This document shows, one piece after another, positions 17,430 through 26,092 of a stretch of DNA of 64,000 nt. The notes below the pieces were generated by a model, which did no database searches, was not told the DNA's origin, and saw only the letters and a list, made by a program, of their open reading frames with translations. The translations under genes and the position numbers were made by a program. The stretch spans positions 434,001-498,000 of the forward strand of contig CAMBIX010000001.1 in NCBI GenBank assembly GCA_945867815.1. The letters run 5' to 3'. Numbering within the stretch: the first letter of the stretch is position 1; each line of letters begins with the position of its first letter. This stretch comes from an uncultured Veillonellaceae bacterium. Its GTDB lineage: Bacteria > Bacillota > Negativicutes > Veillonellales > Veillonellaceae.

Positions 17430-18101
17430 ATGTCTAAATCAAAAAAAGAGTCATCAAAAGAAACTATACTGCCATCCTTCATCAGTATAGCTGCCCCCTA
17501 TCGTACAGACTATATCATTGAAAAATCTCACTTTATAACTTCCGTCTGCCCTTGTCAAACGGAAGAAGAAGCACAAGCCTTTATTAACTGTATCAACAAG
17601 GAATTCTGGGATGCTTCCCACAATTGCACAGCCTACGCCTTAGGCCCCCGTCAAGAACAGCAACGCTCCTCTGATAACGGAGAACCCTCAGGTACAGCAG
17701 GCAAACCTATACTTGAAGTCCTAAAGAAAAAAGAAATTACCAACACGGCCATTGTCGTTACCCGTTACTTCGGTGGCATCAAACTAGGCGCTGGCGGTCT
17801 TATCCGCGCCTATTCGCATGCAGCCACTCTTGGCCTTGATGGCGCCCAAAAAGAACTGCACGCACCACGTAAGATAGTCATGCTTACCATCGATTACAGC
17901 CTATATAATCCATTAGAACAATACTTACAACAAAAAGACATTTACTTTACTAAGGCTTTCGAGGCTGCTGTAACCCTCACCCTTCAAATACCACCTGACC
18001 AATTAGAAAACATCCACCAAGAAATTATTAACCTAACCAATAATCATCTTGACTGGCAAGAAGGTAACACACTTTTTGCAACTATACCATTAAATGCATA
18101 G
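17430..18101 (+). CDS. yigZ: YigZ/IMPACT family protein
   Basis: 223 aa, UPF0029. The N-terminal domain contains EKSHFITSVCP, HNCTAYAL, SSDNGEPSGTAGKP and VVTRYFGGIKLGAGGL, the conserved core of the YigZ/IMPACT fold. A smaller C-terminal domain (residues about 140-215) follows. The family is widespread and probably acts on translation or RNA; the bacterial function is not settled. The start has AGGAGGGG just upstream. Its promoter faces that of csoR. Confidence 0.92.
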   Translation: MSKSKKESSKETILPSFISIAAPYRTDYIIEKSHFITSVCPCQTEEEAQAFINCINKEFWDASHNCTAYALGPRQEQQRSSDNGEPSGTAGKPILEVLKKKEITNTAIVVTRYFGGIKLGAGGLIRAYSHAATLGLDGAQKELHAPRKIVMLTIDYSLYNPLEQYLQQKDIYFTKAFEAAVTLTLQIPPDQLENIHQEIINLTNNHLDWQEGNTLFATIPLNA

Positions 18102-18129
18102 TTATATCAGCATACCTATGCTTAACCTG

Positions 18130-18164
18130 AAAAGAGGGCTGTAAGTAAATACTTACAGCCCTCT
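18130..18164 (-). terminator. Terminator hairpin between yigZ and the candidate RNA
   Basis: Perfect 14-base stem (GAGGGCTGTAAGTA and complement). The T-run (TTTT) follows only on the minus strand; on the plus side the stem is followed by CTCC. It may also stop yigZ transcription less efficiently. Confidence 0.75.
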
Positions 18165-18325
18165 CTCCGGACATGGATGCTTTTATACTCGCATTGAACG
18201 TTTCAGAAGTCCTGCCTTCTTGTCCATTCCTTTTCTATGAGAAAACAAGAAATAATTCTAATAACTCACAGAAAAGCAAGTACAAAATAACTACGAGTAA
18301 CAACACTGAACGCGTTGCTTACTAC
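18130..18325 (-). ncRNA. Candidate ~195-nt small RNA
   Basis: A minus-strand transcription unit without a convincing ORF: a promoter at 18360-18332, a body, and a terminator hairpin with U-tract at 18164-18130. The 3' half can fold into a small three-way arrangement: GGACA (about 18225) with TGTCC (about 18170), enclosing hairpins AGAAG/CTTCT and ATGC/GCAT. It matches no RNA family I recognise; length alone would fit 6S RNA, but the 5' and 3' ends are not complementary. A 14-codon frame (MDKKAGLLKRSMRV) exists in it but its Shine-Dalgarno spacing is poor. Confidence 0.4.
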
Positions 18326-18331
18326 GGTCAT

Positions 18332-18360
18332 AGTATACCCATACGATTCTCAATTGTGAA
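18332..18360 (-). promoter_or_regulatory. Promoter of the candidate small RNA
   Basis: Minus-strand TTCACA (18360-18355, five of six), a 17-base spacer and TATACT (18337-18332, five of six). No gene starts downstream on this strand before the terminator. Confidence 0.5.
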
Positions 18361-18712
18361 ATAACCTTATTTCATATCAAAAGCTAGGACTATTCACTTA
18401 TTTCTATATATAATCTACTTTTAACATTTTTTACTATATACTAATTAGAATAGGTTATACATACCAATAAATAGCAGTAATACCTTCTTACTTATTAACT
18501 ACTATACTAACTAATATATCGAAATTACTCTTTATTAGTAGACCTCATATAAACCTTTTATAAACTGCCTTTTTAGTTATAAATAAAGGTCTTAACCTAA
18601 ACGCATATATATACGTGATTTACACGAAACGCATATTAAATCTCTTTCTTCTCCCTACTATCTAGCTTCTTTATAAAAATTATGTATAATAGATGTAGAT
18701 GTTGAATATGCC
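18361..18712. other. AT-rich gap with no recognisable gene
   Basis: About 350 bases rich in TATA-like strings on both strands. I see no ORF with a ribosome-binding site and no strong hairpin. A TATAAT near 18685 is the probable -10 for the LysR-type gene. Confidence 0.5.
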
Positions 18713-18751
18713 CATATTTAATTTATGACAACTTCCATCGTATTAAATATG
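18713..18751 (+). promoter_or_regulatory. Inverted repeat in the leader of the LysR-type gene
   Basis: CATATTTAAT (18713-18722) and its exact complement ATTAAATATG (18742-18751) end directly at the GAGGGGG ribosome-binding site. It could be an autoregulatory operator or an RNA hairpin affecting translation. Confidence 0.45.
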
Positions 18752-18762
18752 AGGGGGTTATC

Positions 18763-19053
18763 ATGGATACATCGTACTATCATAATTTTGTTGTATTAGT
18801 TAATGTTGGTAATATGACACATGCAGCTCGTAACCTACATGTAACACAACCAGCACTAAGTAAGCAATTACGTTATTTGGAATCCGAATTCGGTACTCCT
18901 TTGTTACATATCAAACGAGGTCAACGAAGTCACGGCTTTCAATTAACAGAAGCAGGCAAGGTCTTTTATAACTACGCCCAACAACTTTGTGAATTAGAAT
19001 CATCAACCTATCAAACAATAAAACAGGTACTACAAAAGGGAGCACTCGCCTAA
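18763..19053 (+). CDS. LysR-type DNA-binding domain only (mini-LTTR)
   Basis: 96 aa, against about 300 for a full LysR regulator. It contains the complete winged HTH: residues 15-60 match the LTTR signature (NMTHAARNLHVTQPALSKQLRYLES), then FQLTEAGKVFYNYA and the start of the linker helix. No effector-binding domain follows in any frame. The last codons run into a 25-base-arm hairpin whose loop carries the stop codon. It has a strong RBS (GAGGGGG), so it may be a functional stand-alone HTH rather than mere debris; a truncated remnant is the alternative. Confidence 0.75.
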   Translation: MDTSYYHNFVVLVNVGNMTHAARNLHVTQPALSKQLRYLESEFGTPLLHIKRGQRSHGFQLTEAGKVFYNYAQQLCELESSTYQTIKQVLQKGALA

Positions 19054-19077
19054 GTGCTCCCTTTTGTAGTACCTGTT
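19022..19077. terminator. Very long bidirectional terminator, overlapping the end of the LysR-type gene
   Basis: Perfect 25-base arms (19022-19046 and 19053-19077) with a six-base loop that contains the stop codon. T-rich tails follow on both strands. It lies between two convergent genes and can serve both. Confidence 0.8.
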
Positions 19078-19128
19078 ATTTTATTTCTACAGTTTATAGG
19101 ACAAAGCCAAACTTTGCTATCCTACAAC

Positions 19129-19299
19129 TTATTTCTGTATTAACTGATAACTCTTCATAAACATTTGCTTCATACGTTCATCCATAGGATAAGAAATCAA
19201 ATCCCCATCTCTATGTCCATGTGCTGCCTGCGCTTGTTTTTGTTTAGCTAATTTTTCTTCAGCTAGTTTCTGTTTATGCATGGTTTCAAAGGTAATCAT
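19129..19299 (-). CDS. Small hypothetical protein, 56 aa
   Basis: Highly charged, Gln/Lys/Ala-rich peptide beginning MITFETMHKQKLAEEKLAKQKQ, predicted helical at the N-terminus, with HGHRDGD in the middle. The ATG at 19299 is nine bases after GGAG; the frame can be extended five codons upstream, but without a site. It has a possible promoter at 19414-19386 and shares the long terminator with the LysR-type gene. I do not recognise a family. No membrane segment or cysteine is present. Confidence 0.5.
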   Translation of the reverse strand: MITFETMHKQKLAEEKLAKQKQAQAAHGHRDGDLISYPMDERMKQMFMKSYQLIQK

Positions 19300-19385
19300 T
19301 CTATATCGCTCCATTCTTATAAAAGAATTAGTAGGCCATTTAGAGAGGACAAATTATAACTACCATTTATCCTCTTTTCACCTTT

Positions 19386-19414
19386 AGTATAACCAGCATA
19401 AAGGCAAGAAACAA
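19386..19414 (-). promoter_or_regulatory. Possible promoter for the 56-aa gene
   Basis: TTGTTT, a 17-base spacer and TATACT on the minus strand, about 80 bases before the start codon. The rest of the gap 19415-19624 shows nothing I can name. Confidence 0.4.
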
Positions 19415-19624
19415 GAAGATTTTTACACACTTCGTCAAAAGCTTCAACTATATTCTATAGACTATTTATAGCCCTCTTACAAACGAACAATGTGTTTATA
19501 TAATAGACATTTTTTATTTAAACGATTCACATACGCTCCTTACTTTATTACATTTGCTCTTTTTGAGATTCACAGCTTTCTTTCCCAATATGTAAATATA
19601 TAGGTACGCCCTTTCTATAAACAA

Positions 19625-19673
19625 CATAAAGAACGCTTACTAGAAAGTCTCAAAATTCTCTAGCAAGCGCTCT
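19625..19673 (-). terminator. Terminator of the histidine operon
   Basis: Minus-strand 15-base stem (arms 19659-19673 and 19630-19644) with two G-U pairs, followed by TTTATG. It begins within the last codons of hisC. The G-U pairs indicate that the structure acts as minus-strand RNA. Confidence 0.7.
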
Positions 19674-19674
19674 T

Positions 19675-20751
19675 TTATTCACCTAAAAATTCTTTTATAT
19701 AGCCTTGTATAGCCTGATTATCGTCTGCCTTACCAATAGTAATCCGTAACCAATGAGGCTGTAACCCCCGCCGCACCTGATATCCATGCTGCAAAAGATA
19801 ATCAGCTAACTCCTCTGCCTCCTCAAAGCGCATATAAATAAAATTACTTTGCGAGTCATAATGATCAATAGCCACCTTGCTTAAAAAGGCCAACCATTTA
19901 CGACGTTCCTCGTCATTAGCCTTAACAACCTTATGCAAAAAAGCTTGATCACCTAGGGCTGCCTGTGCTGCCACCTGCGAAATCGTATTCACATTATAAG
20001 GCAGTCGTACCGTCTGCATGTAATTCGCGAGTTTGACAGACGCCGCTACAAAACCAACTCGATAAGCCGCTAAGCCATAGGCCTTAGAAAAAGTCTTCAT
20101 AACAATAAGATTGTCATACCTATCTAATAAAGGCAAGGCACTTGGTGCCTCTTCTTGGCAAGTAAATTCTAAATAGGCCTCATCCATAAGGACAATTACA
20201 TCCGATGGTAGTTGCGCCATCAAATTAGTAATGCAAGCCTTGGATTCATATACCCCTGTTGGATTATTAGGATTGCAAATCCATAGCAGTTTCGTTTTAT
20301 CCGTTACTGCCTTAATAATCTCATTTACATCAATATGTCCTGTATCTTTATTAACAGGGACTTTCTTTATAGAAGCGCCTTCAATTTCACTATTAAAAGC
20401 ATATTCAGAAAAGGCCGGATCCATAACAAGCACTTCATCGCCAGACTGTAAAAAGACACGGCAAATTAAAGCAATTAATTCATCTAAGCCCGTACCAATA
20501 ACCAATCGGTCTTCTGGTTGCTTATAAAAGGCCGCTAATTCTTTTCTTAAAGCGCTCGCATTGCCATCTGGATAATAATTACCTCCCTGCCGTATAACCG
20601 CCTCAACCGCTTTATAAACGGCTTGTGAAGTACCATAAGGATTTTCATTAGCTGACAGACGCACTAGACGGCTTAAATTATATTTTTTCTTTACCTCTTC
20701 AAGGGAAGCTTCCGGCACATAAGGTTTTAACGTTTTTATAACTTCTTTCAT
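19675..20751 (-). CDS. hisC: Histidinol-phosphate aminotransferase
   Basis: PLP enzyme converting imidazole acetol phosphate to histidinol phosphate with glutamate. 358 aa. It shows LSANENPYG near the N-terminus, CNPNNPTG, MDEAYLEF and the PLP lysine in TFSKAYGLAAYRVG. It is the last gene of the his operon and starts 10 bases after hisE ends. Confidence 0.95.
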   Translation of the reverse strand: MKEVIKTLKPYVPEASLEEVKKKYNLSRLVRLSANENPYGTSQAVYKAVEAVIRQGGNYYPDGNASALRKELAAFYKQPEDRLVIGTGLDELIALICRVFLQSGDEVLVMDPAFSEYAFNSEIEGASIKKVPVNKDTGHIDVNEIIKAVTDKTKLLWICNPNNPTGVYESKACITNLMAQLPSDVIVLMDEAYLEFTCQEEAPSALPLLDRYDNLIVMKTFSKAYGLAAYRVGFVAASVKLANYMQTVRLPYNVNTISQVAAQAALGDQAFLHKVVKANDEERRKWLAFLSKVAIDHYDSQSNFIYMRFEEAEELADYLLQHGYQVRRGLQPHWLRITIGKADDNQAIQGYIKEFLGE

Positions 20752-20761
20752 ACCCTATCTC

Positions 20762-21097
20762 CTACCGATTAACAATGGTCTTTCGTTCACCTAATTTACT
20801 CGTAAGGCCTTCCCGACTAGCTAATTCTTCTTTAATATCTTGATAGCTAATCCCTTGCTGAACCCAAAGTACGGCCAAATGATAAAGTAAATCAGCCGAT
20901 TCATAAATAAGTTCTTGTCTATCTGGATTTTTAGCAGCAATAACAACTTCTGTCGCTTCTTCGCCTACTTTTTTTAAGATTTTATCTAGGCCTTTTGTGA
21001 ATAAATAATCTGTATAAGAGCCTTCTTTAGGATTCTTTTTCCTATCTTCAATGCAGGCAACTAATTCTTCTATTGTTTGTTGTTTATTTTCTTCCAT
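20762..21097 (-). CDS. hisE: Phosphoribosyl-ATP pyrophosphatase
   Basis: 111 aa. It hydrolyses phosphoribosyl-ATP to phosphoribosyl-AMP. It has the MazG-like helical motifs [26 protein letters not shown] and [12 protein letters not shown]. In many bacteria it is fused to hisI; here they are separate genes five bases apart. Confidence 0.95.
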   Translation of the reverse strand: MEENKQQTIEELVACIEDRKKNPKEGSYTDYLFTKGLDKILKKVGEEATEVVIAAKNPDRQELIYESADLLYHLAVLWVQQGISYQDIKEELASREGLTSKLGERKTIVNR

Positions 21098-21102
21098 ATC
21101 TA

Positions 21103-21417
21103 TTAATCCTCTATTTTATTAAAAAAGCAAGTCCGAGCGCCTGTATGACAAGCTGGTCCCTTAGGTATCACTTGCACTAGGAGCGTATCCCTATCACAAT
21201 CTAAGGCCATAGATACAACCTTTTGTATATGACCACTAGTTTCTCCCTTATGCCATAGTTCCTGCCTTGACCGCGACCAAAACCAAGTTTCTTTCGTTTC
21301 TCTCGTTTTTTTATAACTGTCTTGATTCATCCAAGCCACCATTAAGACTTCTTTCGTCTGACTATCTTGGACAACCGTAGGCAAAAGCCCTTGCCCCTTT
21401 ACAAAATCTGGTTCCAT
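21103..21417 (-). CDS. hisI: Phosphoribosyl-AMP cyclohydrolase
   Basis: 104 aa. It opens the purine ring of phosphoribosyl-AMP. Visible are [30 protein letters not shown] and the metal-binding [11 protein letters not shown] with a later [10 protein letters not shown], the standard PRA-CH pattern with its zinc cysteines. It starts five bases after hisF ends. Confidence 0.96.
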   Translation of the reverse strand: MEPDFVKGQGLLPTVVQDSQTKEVLMVAWMNQDSYKKTRETKETWFWSRSRQELWHKGETSGHIQKVVSMALDCDRDTLLVQVIPKGPACHTGARTCFFNKIED

Positions 21418-21422
21418 TATTC

Positions 21423-22187
21423 TTATATCCTCCGTACGGCAATGCCTTCAGCAGCTAAGGCCTCTTTTACATCATCAACCGTCAGTTGTCCAAAATGAAA
21501 AACAGAAGCGGCCAAGGCGCCTGTAACCGATGTTTCTTTAAAAACATCAACAAAATCTTGTATGTTACCAGCTCCGCCAGATGCAATCATAGGTACTTGT
21601 ACAGCCTGTCCAAGGGCCTGATAGGCCGGTATAGCAAAGCCATTCTTAGTTCCATCTGCATCCATAATGGTAACTAGTAATTCACCAGCCCCTAAGCTTA
21701 CCACCTTTTTAGCCCAAGCAACAAGTTCATAATCAGTTGCTACCTTGCCTCCATGTGTATACACCTTATAAATACCTGTATCGGCTTGGTATTTTGCATC
21801 AATAGCAACGACTATACATTGACTGCCAAATTTCTCAGCCCCCTCTTTAATCAATATAGGGTGAGCTACCGCTGCTGAATTTAAAGAAATCTTATCAGCT
21901 CCTGCCTGTAAAAGGGCTTCCATATCTTCTAAACTGCTTATGCCCCCACCTACTGTTAAAGGCATGAAAACCTCTTTTGACACAGCTTCTACTACATCAA
22001 CTAAGGTTTTCCTCTTTTCATTTGTAGCTGTAATATCCAAAAAGACAAGTTCGTCAGCCCCTTGCGCCTCATATTCGCGAGCAATTTCAACAGGACTGCC
22101 AACATCCACTAAATTAACAAAATTAACGCCTTTTTTTACTCGTCCATTATCTACATCTAAGCAAGGTATAATTCGTTTAGCTAACAT
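21423..22187 (-). CDS. hisF: Imidazole glycerol phosphate synthase, cyclase subunit
   Basis: 254-aa TIM barrel forming IGP and AICAR with HisH. It begins with [21 protein letters not shown]; the catalytic Asp is in CLDV and a second in [23 protein letters not shown] and [10 protein letters not shown] are the phosphate-binding loops. It overlaps the end of hisA by seven bases. Confidence 0.97.
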   Translation of the reverse strand: MLAKRIIPCLDVDNGRVKKGVNFVNLVDVGSPVEIAREYEAQGADELVFLDITATNEKRKTLVDVVEAVSKEVFMPLTVGGGISSLEDMEALLQAGADKISLNSAAVAHPILIKEGAEKFGSQCIVVAIDAKYQADTGIYKVYTHGGKVATDYELVAWAKKVVSLGAGELLVTIMDADGTKNGFAIPAYQALGQAVQVPMIASGGAGNIQDFVDVFKETSVTGALAASVFHFGQLTVDDVKEALAAEGIAVRRI

Positions 22188-22903
22188 TGGGCATTCACCT
22201 CGGCAATCTCTTCTAAGGTAATCGTACCATCAAATAAAGCCCGCCCTATAATAGCATTCTTAACGCCTTCTGCTTGTAAAGCCTTAATATCGGCTAAAGT
22301 TCGAATACCGCCCGACGCAACGATTTGTGCCTTAGGAAATTGCTTTTGTAGCCCAGCTAGCAAGGATATATTAGGACCTGCCATCGTACCATCCGTATCA
22401 ATATCTGTCACAATAAAAGATTTAGCACCAGCTTCTATCATCTGTCCAATGAGAACATCCATAGCCATGTCCGATTCCTTTAACCAGCCTTCCGTAGCCA
22501 CACGGCCATTTTTGCCATCAACGCCAATAACAATACGGTCACCGCCATAGATAGACAGCATGCGTTTAGTAAAAGCCGTATCTGTAACAGCAATAGATCC
22601 TAAAATAAGACGGTCTACTCCAGCTTCTATATAAACCTTAATGGTCTCCTCTGTACGAATACCACCACCAATTTCTAAACAGCCTGTAAAAGCCTGACGA
22701 ATATCTTTCACGATGGCCATATGCTGAGGAAATCCTTTTTTAGCTCCATCTAAATCAACTAAATGAAGGGCACCAGCCCTGCTGGCTTCTATTTTTTTAG
22801 CCTGTACTAAAGGACTTGCCTCTATAACTGTCTCTTTGGCAAAATCCCCCTTATATAAACGGACACTCTGTCCACCACGCATGTCAATGGCTGGAAATAT
22901 CAT
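22181..22903 (-). CDS. hisA: ProFAR isomerase
   Basis: 240-aa TIM barrel isomerising the aminoaldose ProFAR to PRFAR. It has [19 protein letters not shown] (catalytic Asp near the N-terminus), [10 protein letters not shown] and [14 protein letters not shown] with the second Asp. The C-terminal phosphate loop is [10 protein letters not shown]. It is paralogous to the neighbouring hisF. Confidence 0.97.
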   Translation of the reverse strand: MIFPAIDMRGGQSVRLYKGDFAKETVIEASPLVQAKKIEASRAGALHLVDLDGAKKGFPQHMAIVKDIRQAFTGCLEIGGGIRTEETIKVYIEAGVDRLILGSIAVTDTAFTKRMLSIYGGDRIVIGVDGKNGRVATEGWLKESDMAMDVLIGQMIEAGAKSFIVTDIDTDGTMAGPNISLLAGLQKQFPKAQIVASGGIRTLADIKALQAEGVKNAIIGRALFDGTITLEEIAEVNAQC

Positions 22904-22939
22904 AGTAACTCCTCTTTTAGCTCTCTATCACTCTATCTA

Positions 22940-23557
22940 TTACAAACTATTAACAAAAGCCTTCAATAAGTCTAAACCTACTTTACCGCTTTTTTCAGGA
23001 TGAAACTGCATCCCATAAACAGCCCCCTTTTGCACAATCGCCGGCACATCTACTCCATAGTCCACCGTTGATACAATATAGGTTTCATCACATTGCGCAT
23101 AATAGGAATGGACAAAATAAGTATACTGGTTATCCACAAAGGAATACATAGAATCCGTCTTATGAAGACGATTTTGATTCCATCCCATTTGAGGTACAAG
23201 AAGACCTTTAGCCGCTAAAACCGACCTAGGTAGTTCCACTACCTGCCCAGGAATTAAATCCAATCCCTTTGTCAATCCATATTCTGTAGAACTTGTAAAC
23301 AATAATTGCATACCTAAGCAAATACCTAATAAAGGCTTGCCTGCTGCTACCGCCTTTTGTATAGTGGAGACTAATCCCTTAGATTCTAAAATCTCCATAG
23401 CTGGCTTAAAAGCACCAACGCCAGGGATAACAAGACCATCAGCGGCCAATATTGTTTCTTCTCTGTCTGTCACTTGGGTCGCTACACCTAATTTATGAAA
23501 GGCCTTTTGTACATTAAATACATTACCAGCCCCATAATCTACAATTGCCAGCATCAA
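22940..23557 (-). CDS. hisH: Imidazole glycerol phosphate synthase, glutaminase subunit
   Basis: 205-aa class I glutamine amidotransferase supplying ammonia to HisF. The oxyanion strand is [10 protein letters not shown], the nucleophile Cys lies in [10 protein letters not shown] and the His-Glu pair in MQFHPEKSG. Its start overlaps the hisB stop (ATGA). Confidence 0.97.
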   Translation of the reverse strand: MMLAIVDYGAGNVFNVQKAFHKLGVATQVTDREETILAADGLVIPGVGAFKPAMEILESKGLVSTIQKAVAAGKPLLGICLGMQLLFTSSTEYGLTKGLDLIPGQVVELPRSVLAAKGLLVPQMGWNQNRLHKTDSMYSFVDNQYTYFVHSYYAQCDETYIVSTVDYGVDVPAIVQKGAVYGMQFHPEKSGKVGLDLLKAFVNSL

Positions 23558-24141
23558 ATAACTCCCTTCGTTGAGTTAACCCCTTCTATCTCCTTATTTA
23601 TTGTCACGGCTTGGCGCAAAGCCCGTCCAAATGCCTTAAACATACTTTCAATAATATGATGCGTATTGCGGCCATACATATTCTCAATATGCAAATTCAT
23701 ACGTCCCGTGACGGCTACTGCCTGAAAAAAATCTTCCGTTAATTCCGTTTCAAAGTTACCTAACATAGGCGTCATCAGCTCGCCACGAAAGACTAAGTAA
23801 GGACGTCCACTTAAATCAATAACCACACGAGTTAAAGACTCATCCATAGGCACTAAGGCATGACCAAAGCGTTCAATTTGTTTTTTTTGACCTAAGGCTT
23901 TGTCTAAGGCCTCTCCTAGCACTAGTCCTACATCTTCAACCGTATGATGGGCATCCACGTCTATATCCCCTTGAGCCTTAACCATAAGTCCAAATCGACC
24001 ATGCTTAGCCAACAAGGTTAGCATATGATCAAAAAATCCAATACCCGTATGTATATCAATCAGACCTTGCTTATCTAAATCCAAAGAAACTAAAATATTA
24101 GTTTCTCCTGTTTTTCTTTCTATTCTTGCTGCTCGACTCAT
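23554..24141 (-). CDS. hisB: Imidazoleglycerol-phosphate dehydratase
   Basis: 195-aa monofunctional form without the phosphatase domain found in enterobacterial HisB, so histidinol phosphatase must be separate (hisJ nearby). Metal-binding histidine motifs are [23 protein letters not shown] and [15 protein letters not shown]. Confidence 0.97.
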   Translation of the reverse strand: MSRAARIERKTGETNILVSLDLDKQGLIDIHTGIGFFDHMLTLLAKHGRFGLMVKAQGDIDVDAHHTVEDVGLVLGEALDKALGQKKQIERFGHALVPMDESLTRVVIDLSGRPYLVFRGELMTPMLGNFETELTEDFFQAVAVTGRMNLHIENMYGRNTHHIIESMFKAFGRALRQAVTINKEIEGVNSTKGVI

Positions 24142-24160
24142 ACCTATCTCCCTGCTTCTC

Positions 24161-25441
24161 TTATTTTCTAAATCGTGATTCTACTGCCCGTGCATGCGCT
24201 TCTAAGCCTTCTACCCGAGCAAGAGCCGTCACGTGAGGTGTCAATTCAGCTAAGGTATCCTTAGTGAAATAAGAGAAACTTGTATGTTTTACAAAATCAT
24301 AAACCCCTAAGGCTGATGAAAAACGAGCTGTCCCCCCTGTTGGTAATACATGGTTAGGTCCAGCTGCATAATCCCCCAGTGGTTCTGATGCGTATTTACC
24401 TAAAAAAACAGACCCAGCATTTTCAATCATAGATAAATATTGAATCGGATTATCTAACTGCACTTCCAAATGTTCCGGCGCTACCTCATTCATAAGAGCA
24501 AACATATCTTGAATAGAGGGCATAACCGCTATAAAAGAGCGATCAGCAATCGCCGCTCCTGCAATATCTTTTCTAGGCAATACAGCTAGCTGGCGATCAA
24601 CTTCTTGAGATACGGCTTGAGCTAAGGATTGATTATTCGTAATTAAAATAGCCCGTGCCCGTTTATCATGTTCAGCTTGTGATAATAAATCCGCTGCCAA
24701 GTCAACTGGATCTGCTGATTGGTCAGCTACTATACCAATTTCAGACGGGCCTGCCACCATATCAATAGATACCTGCCCAAAAACTTGTTTCTTAGCGGTA
24801 GCTACATAAATATTGCCAGGACCTACAATCTTATCAACACGAGGAATACTTTCCGTCCCATAAGCGAGAGCGGCTACAGCTTGAGCACCGCCAACCTGAT
24901 AGATTTGTGTAACACCAGCTATTTTAGCAGCGGCCAATACAGCAGGAGCTATGCCATTAACTTGAGGTGGAGTAACCATAATAATGTCTTTAACACCCGC
25001 TATTTTAGCTGGCAAAGCACACATCATAATCGTTGACGGATAGGCCGCTGTACCACCTGGTACATAAATACCAACACGGGCTAAGGGTGTTACCTTTTGC
25101 CCCCGCAAAACACCTGGTTTAGACGCATCCATAAAGCCCCGTTCTTTTTCTTGTTCATGAAAAGAGGTAATATTGGCCTTAGCCACTTCAAGAGCCTTAA
25201 TAACAGCTGGGTCTACTTTTTTATAAGCTGCCTCTATGGTCTCTTTATCTACCTTAAAATCATCAATGGTAACCTTATCAAATTGTTGACTATACTCTTT
25301 TAATGCTTGGTCACCTTTGTCTCGAACCGTCTTTATAATAGTCGCTACTCGCTCTTCAATAACCCGGTCACTGGTATCCGCTGTATAATCAGAAACAATT
25401 TTCTTCATATCTTCTAACGACTTATCTTTATAAATTTTCAT
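24161..25441 (-). CDS. hisD: Histidinol dehydrogenase
   Basis: 426 aa. It oxidises histidinol to histidine in two NAD-dependent steps. It contains [55 protein letters not shown] and SQAEHD; the catalytic region APEHLEVQ and the C-terminal FVKHTSF are intact. Confidence 0.97.
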   Translation of the reverse strand: MKIYKDKSLEDMKKIVSDYTADTSDRVIEERVATIIKTVRDKGDQALKEYSQQFDKVTIDDFKVDKETIEAAYKKVDPAVIKALEVAKANITSFHEQEKERGFMDASKPGVLRGQKVTPLARVGIYVPGGTAAYPSTIMMCALPAKIAGVKDIIMVTPPQVNGIAPAVLAAAKIAGVTQIYQVGGAQAVAALAYGTESIPRVDKIVGPGNIYVATAKKQVFGQVSIDMVAGPSEIGIVADQSADPVDLAADLLSQAEHDKRARAILITNNQSLAQAVSQEVDRQLAVLPRKDIAGAAIADRSFIAVMPSIQDMFALMNEVAPEHLEVQLDNPIQYLSMIENAGSVFLGKYASEPLGDYAAGPNHVLPTGGTARFSSALGVYDFVKHTSFSYFTKDTLAELTPHVTALARVEGLEAHARAVESRFRK

Positions 25442-25468
25442 GATGCCTACCTCAACTCTCTATCCCAA

Positions 25469-26086
25469 TTATTTAATATACTTTTTCAACAAATTAGTAA
25501 ATTGTAGGATGTCCTTTTTCTTCTGTTTCAAAGCCAATGGATTAACAACTAACCGCGTCGATACCCGTTCTAATCGATCATAAATCAACAAATGATTTTC
25601 TCGTAAGGTTGTCCCTGTTTCTGTAATATCTACAATAGCATCGGTTAACCCTACTAAAGGCGCTAATTCAACAGAACCTTTAATTTCTATTATCTCTACA
25701 TCTAAACCTTTTTGCCCGAAATAATCTTGGGTAATCCGTGGATACTTGGTTCCAATAACTAAGCGTTTAGACTTCTGTAAATCAAAGCCTTCCGTCGATG
25801 CCAAGATAAATTGACAAACTCCTGTATTTAAATCAAGCAACTCATATTGCCTATGCCCTTGTTCATGCAAAACATCACTACCGACAACGCCCATATCGAC
25901 AACGCCACGATTTAAGTAAGTAACAACATCATCCCCTTTGACAAGGATGACTTCTAAAGACTCATTTAAAGGCAAAATTAATTTTCTCTTTTTATTATGT
26001 AAGGCTGTACAATCTATACCTGCCCGTTCAAGCAAGGGAATAAATTGTTCTTCCACACGCCCCTTTGTTAAGGCAATTCTAAGCAT
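25469..26086 (-). CDS. hisG: ATP phosphoribosyltransferase, short catalytic form
   Basis: 205 aa. It makes phosphoribosyl-ATP from ATP and PRPP, the committed step. The short form lacks the regulatory ACT-like C-terminal domain and needs HisZ, which is encoded directly upstream. Motifs are ALTKGRVEEQ at the N-terminus, GVVGSDVLHE and the PRPP loop DAIVDITETGTTLREN. Confidence 0.97.
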   Translation of the reverse strand: MLRIALTKGRVEEQFIPLLERAGIDCTALHNKKRKLILPLNESLEVILVKGDDVVTYLNRGVVDMGVVGSDVLHEQGHRQYELLDLNTGVCQFILASTEGFDLQKSKRLVIGTKYPRITQDYFGQKGLDVEIIEIKGSVELAPLVGLTDAIVDITETGTTLRENHLLIYDRLERVSTRLVVNPLALKQKKKDILQFTNLLKKYIK

Positions 26087-26092
26087 CTAATC

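Noticed and set aside
18130-18325. 6S RNA
   Set aside because: The length is right, but the ends do not pair and there is no large central bubble flanked by long stems that I can draw.
18173-18364. 63-codon plus-strand ORF after yigZ
   Set aside because: It has no ribosome-binding site, lies opposite the candidate RNA, and its translation has no recognisable character.
23554-24141. Missing histidinol phosphatase because hisB is monofunctional
   Set aside because: A PHP-family hisJ with all metal motifs is present just upstream of the operon.
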